Shown here: one piece after another, positions 61,679 through 64,000 of the stretch | Layout of the letters: the number at the start of each line of letters is the position of its first letter | Position numbering within the stretch: the stretch's first letter is position 1 | Assembly: GCF_001413955.1 (NCBI RefSeq) | Contig: NZ_LCTZ01000002.1 | Location: 2,466,501-2,530,500 of the forward strand | Length of the DNA stretch: 64,000 bases | Source of the DNA: Flagellimonas eckloniae | GTDB taxonomy: Bacteria > Bacteroidota > Bacteroidia > Flavobacteriales > Flavobacteriaceae | Direction: 5' to 3' | Made by a program: the position numbers and the translations under genes | Notes under the pieces: generated by a model | What the model saw: the letters and a program-made list of their open reading frames with translations, nothing else | Told to the model about the DNA's origin: nothing | Databases searched by the model: none

Positions 61679-62080
61679 ATGTCTGAAGAAAACAAAGACT
61701 TAGGAGATAAGGCGGAAGATGCCTTTGACAATGCCAAAGAAGCAGCGGGCGATTTCGCTGATGAAGCCAAAAAAACTGCCAATGAATTTGCCGAGGGAAT
61801 CAAAAATGCAGGAGGTGACAACAAAAAAGTACTTGCTGGTGTCCTTGCCATTTTATTGGGCTCTCTAGGCGTGCATAAATTTATTTTAGGGTATAATAAA
61901 GAAGGATTTATCCTCTTAGGGTTTTCCATTGTTGCATATATCCTGGTTTGTCTAGTAATTGGAGCCTTTTTGGTTTGGATTCCAGGTTTAATAGGATTAA
62001 TAGAAGGTATTATCTATTTAACCAAGTCAGACGAGGAATTTTACAACACATACCAAGTAGGAAAAAAGCCTTGGTTCTAA
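61679..62080 (+). CDS. TM2-domain membrane protein with amphipathic N-terminus
   Basis: A 133-residue protein. The first ~50 residues are Ala/Glu/Lys/Asp-rich and would form an amphipathic, possibly coiled-coil, helix (EDAFDNAKEAAGDFADEAKK), like YtxH/LEA-type repeats. A TM2 domain follows (about 52-115): GVLAILLGSLGVHKFILGY, then GLIGLIEGIIYL. The Leu-Gly-x-x-Gly-x-His-[KR]-F motif is the TM2 hallmark. The combination of a charged repeat helix with TM2 suggests a membrane-anchored stress-type protein. A clear terminator follows. Confidence 0.85.
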   Translation: MSEENKDLGDKAEDAFDNAKEAAGDFADEAKKTANEFAEGIKNAGGDNKKVLAGVLAILLGSLGVHKFILGYNKEGFILLGFSIVAYILVCLVIGAFLVWIPGLIGLIEGIIYLTKSDEEFYNTYQVGKKPWF

Positions 62081-62113
62081 AAAAATGCCAGAGAAATTCG
62101 CTCTGGCTTTTTT
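62081..62113 (+). terminator. Terminator after TM2 gene
   Basis: GCCAGAG (62087-62093), a 7-nt loop, CTCTGGC (62101-62107), then a run of seven T. The A-run before the stem makes it potentially bidirectional. Confidence 0.85.
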
Positions 62114-62132
62114 ATTTACTATTATTATCGTA

Positions 62133-62144
62133 ATATTGCAATAT
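62133..62144. promoter_or_regulatory. Palindromic operator of the ars operon
   Basis: ATATTGCAATAT, a perfect 12-bp palindrome 29 bp before the arsR ATG. It overlaps TAATATTG (62131-62138), a near-consensus -7 element, so a bound ArsR dimer would block the promoter. Binding is inferred. Confidence 0.55.
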
Positions 62145-62172
62145 AAAATTAAAATGACGTTTAGTTCATACA

Positions 62173-62496
62173 ATGGGAGCATCCAAAACACATATCTTCT
62201 CTACAACTCATAATGAGTTGGCACAAATCGCCAAAGTTTTGGCCCATCCCGCTCGAGTTGCCATTCTGGAATATATAAGTAGGCAAGAAAACTGCATCTG
62301 TAATGATTTAGTGGATGTAATTGGTCTTGCGCAGCCTACTATATCCCAACACTTAAACGAAATAAAAAAAATAGGTCTTCTAAAGGGAACCTTTGAAGGC
62401 AAAAACCTCTGCTATTGTATAAATCAAGAACGTTGGGAAGAATTACAACATTCTTTCAATGCCTTTTTTACTAATATTAATTATAATTGTTGTTAA
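62173..62496 (+). CDS. arsR: ArsR/SmtB-family metalloregulator
   Basis: A 107-residue winged-helix repressor: AKVLAHPARVAILEYISRQ, recognition helix region GLAQPTISQHLNEIKKIGL, and a wing with EGKNLCYCI. C41-x-C43 in ENCICNDLV lies in the helix where ArsR proteins carry the As(III)-binding ELCVCDLC motif, although the third Cys of that motif is Val here. Further Cys at CYC and the terminal NYNCC could complete a site. It probably represses the operon, including itself, through the palindrome just upstream until arsenite or antimonite binds. Confidence 0.92.
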   Translation: MGASKTHIFSTTHNELAQIAKVLAHPARVAILEYISRQENCICNDLVDVIGLAQPTISQHLNEIKKIGLLKGTFEGKNLCYCINQERWEELQHSFNAFFTNINYNCC

Positions 62497-62498
62497 TC

Positions 62499-62996
62499 AT
62501 GAATACTTCAGAATTTTTATCACTTTTAAAACAGCATCAAAACAAAAGTTTGCTTTTTGAATATACTGACGGAAAATTTGTAGGCGCAAATTATCATATC
62601 ACTGAAATTAAAAATATTATTGTCGATTCTGTTGACTGTGGTGCTGGAACTGATTTTTGGAAAGAAACCATCGTACAATTATGGGAAAGTCCAACGGAAA
62701 AAGATAAAAGAGAATTTATGTCTGCCTATAAAGCTTTGGCAATTCTAAACAAAGTTGATGGAATAAAGCCTATGGTACGAGATGCCGAAATAAAGTTTGA
62801 ATATAGCAATTCAGCTTTTCACACTGCTCAGCTCTTTGTAAATGATTATGCCATGGATGAACAAGCTTTGGTCATAAAACTATCTGTGGAAAAAACAGAT
62901 TGCAAGGCAAAGGAAACGTGTGGAATAACTGATACTTCCAAAGAAACTATTAATCAACCCGCAGCCTGTTGTACTCCAGAAAGTGGCTGCTGCTAA
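62499..62996 (+). CDS. DUF6428 family protein with Cys-rich tail
   Basis: A 165-residue protein from ATG 62499, 2 bp after arsR (TTG 62487 would overlap it). It opens MNTSEFLSLLKQHQNKSLLFEYTDGKFVGANYHITEI, a pattern I associate with DUF6428, commonly found in Bacteroidota arsenic operons. The last ~35 residues hold six cysteines (DCKAKETCG, then AACCTPESGCC), a likely soft-metal or arsenite-binding tail. No enzymatic motif is apparent. A chaperone or sequestering role for arsenic is inferred from position and Cys content. Confidence 0.78.
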   Translation: MNTSEFLSLLKQHQNKSLLFEYTDGKFVGANYHITEIKNIIVDSVDCGAGTDFWKETIVQLWESPTEKDKREFMSAYKALAILNKVDGIKPMVRDAEIKFEYSNSAFHTAQLFVNDYAMDEQALVIKLSVEKTDCKAKETCGITDTSKETINQPAACCTPESGCC

Positions 62997-63005
62997 CAAG
63001 TTCAT

Positions 63006-63497
63006 ATGAATGTCCGTGAAATGAAAGCTTCAGATTGGGACGAAGTTTCCAAAATATATGCCGAAGGCGTATCAACAGGTTTTGCAACCTTTGAGCAAAA
63101 CATTCCTAATTTTGAAGATTGGGATGCCGCACATCTGCAACAATGTAGATTGATTGCTGAAGAAGATGGTAAGGTTCTAGGCTGGGCAGCGTTGTCCCCT
63201 GTATCAAGCCGATGTGTTTATGGAGGAGTTGGAGAAGTGAGTGTTTATATTGCATCCAATAGTAGGGGGAAAGGTATCGGTAGGTCGCTTTTGGAACAAC
63301 TTATACTTGAAAGCGAAAAAGCTGGTCTTTGGACCATCCAATCGGGTATTTTTCCTGAAAACCAAGCTAGCATCGAGTTGCATAAAAAAGTTGGTTTTCG
63401 CTTTATTGGAAAACGTGAACGAATTGGAAAAACAAATGATGGTGTTTGGAAGGACAATCTGCTATTTGAAAAGCGGAGTAAAACAATAGGAGCCTAA
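63006..63497 (+). CDS. GNAT-family N-acetyltransferase of ars operon (ArsN1/PAT-like)
   Basis: A 163-residue acetyltransferase: MNVREMKASDWDEVSKIYAEGVSTGFATFEQ, with ATFE typical of the phosphinothricin acetyltransferase (PAT) branch, EVSVYIASNSRGKGIGRSLLEQLI with the acetyl-CoA loop R-G-K-G-I-G, and SGIFPENQASIELHKKVGFRFIGKRERIG. ArsN1 enzymes of this branch acetylate arsinothricin, an organoarsenical antibiotic, and lie in ars operons. Here it sits between DUF6428 and the arsenate-reductase-like gene with a 3-bp gap to the latter, so this role is plausible but unproven; it may simply accept another amine. Confidence 0.88.
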   Translation: MNVREMKASDWDEVSKIYAEGVSTGFATFEQNIPNFEDWDAAHLQQCRLIAEEDGKVLGWAALSPVSSRCVYGGVGEVSVYIASNSRGKGIGRSLLEQLILESEKAGLWTIQSGIFPENQASIELHKKVGFRFIGKRERIGKTNDGVWKDNLLFEKRSKTIGA

Positions 63498-63500
63498 AAA

Positions 63501-64000
63501 ATGGAAACAAAAAAATCAGTACTATACGCTGAAATAGAATTTACTATCGAATCACTCGATATGGGAAGCATTTCTGAAAACAGAAGAGAAATCCTTCAAC
63601 CATTGGTTCTATATATCAAGGATAAGGTTGTACATCAACAGCCCATCAATTTAAACTTTATCTGTACGCATAATTCAAGAAGGAGTCATTTATCACAAGT
63701 TTGGGCCCAAACCATGGCCAGTTATCATGATATTGGGAACGTAACATGCTATTCCGGAGGAACGGAAGCTACAGCCTTATTTCCAATAGCAGCTGAAACA
63801 CTTGAAAGCACAGGTTTTCGAATAAGAAAACTTTCAGAAACTGAAAATCCTGTTTACAGTATCAAATATGCTGAAACCGAACATCCGATTATAGGGTTCT
63901 CAAAAACTTATGATGATGTTTTTAATCCCAAATTTGGTTTTGGAGCTATAATGACCTGCGATTCAGCAAATGAGGCATGCCCAATGGTCATGGGTGCAGA
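63501..64000 (+). CDS. arsC: Low-molecular-weight phosphatase-like arsenate reductase (partial, runs off window)
   Basis: At least 166 codons from ATG 63501, open to the window edge. After a ~50-residue helical N-terminal extension (METKKSVLYAEIEFTIESL...), the P-loop reads C55-T-H-N-S-R-R61-S, a CX5RS motif as in thioredoxin-coupled LMW-PTP-type arsenate reductases. Further on, MTCDSANEACPMVMG provides the downstream Cys pair used to relay electrons in that class. The protein would reduce arsenate to arsenite for export. The final residues and any exporter gene lie outside the window. Confidence 0.88.
   Translation, partial: METKKSVLYAEIEFTIESLDMGSISENRREILQPLVLYIKDKVVHQQPINLNFICTHNSRRSHLSQVWAQTMASYHDIGNVTCYSGGTEATALFPIAAETLESTGFRIRKLSETENPVYSIKYAETEHPIIGFSKTYDDVFNPKFGFGAIMTCDSANEACPMVMGA

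Overview
This window is a chromosomal segment of a low-GC member of the Bacteroidota, almost certainly a marine-type Flavobacteriaceae. The basis is: promoters of the Bacteroidota form (TTTG then TAnnTTTG), type IX secretion (T9SS) C-terminal domains, a PorP/SprF-OmpA-giant adhesin locus, several TonB-dependent receptors, and flavobacterial conserved families. Genus cannot be fixed from sequence alone. I see no insertion sequence, prophage, CRISPR array or rRNA operon. There is one tRNA gene.

Region 1 (1-16963) is a complete assimilatory nitrate cluster. It holds nirD (partial) and nirB on the minus strand. On the plus strand are a siroheme methyltransferase, a truncated globin, an FNR-like regulator, a nitrate ABC transporter (lipoprotein, permease, two unequal ATPases), an outer-membrane porin, a NarL-type regulator, a nitrate reductase fused to its own flavoprotein electron donor, and a rubredoxin-tailed protein resembling a cofactor-less nitrite/sulfite reductase. 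Five strong copies and one weaker copy of an inverted repeat, ACGTA-N4-TACGT, lie in front of these units. They probably form the regulon of the FNR-like protein.

Region 2 (16969-23577, minus strand) begins with a small conserved protein. It is followed by what reads as one operon: ECF sigma factor, membrane anti-sigma-like protein, two beta-helix surface proteins, a beta-barrel protein, a 53-residue small protein and a TonB-dependent receptor.

Region 3 (23717-37185, minus strand) is an OmpA-family protein, a PorP/SprF protein and a 3519-residue secreted protein made of about 15 PKD-like and 15 DUF11 modules. A tRNA-Leu(CAA) follows.

Region 4 (37738-54662) is mostly housekeeping: prs, rplY, pth, ribF, serS, rsmA, mgtE and a 2-hydroxyacid dehydrogenase. 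Interspersed are a secreted metalloprotease with a lipoprotein, an HTTM membrane protein, a TPR protein and a membrane-tethered LuxR regulator.

Region 5 (54740-59990) is an iron-type uptake operon: TonB siderophore receptor, two small membrane proteins and a PepSY protein, behind a promoter flanked by twin 24-bp operators. Region 6 (60262-62080) holds small miscellaneous genes. Region 7 (62133-64000) is the start of an arsenic-resistance operon (arsR, DUF6428, GNAT, arsC-like) with a palindromic operator, running off the window edge.
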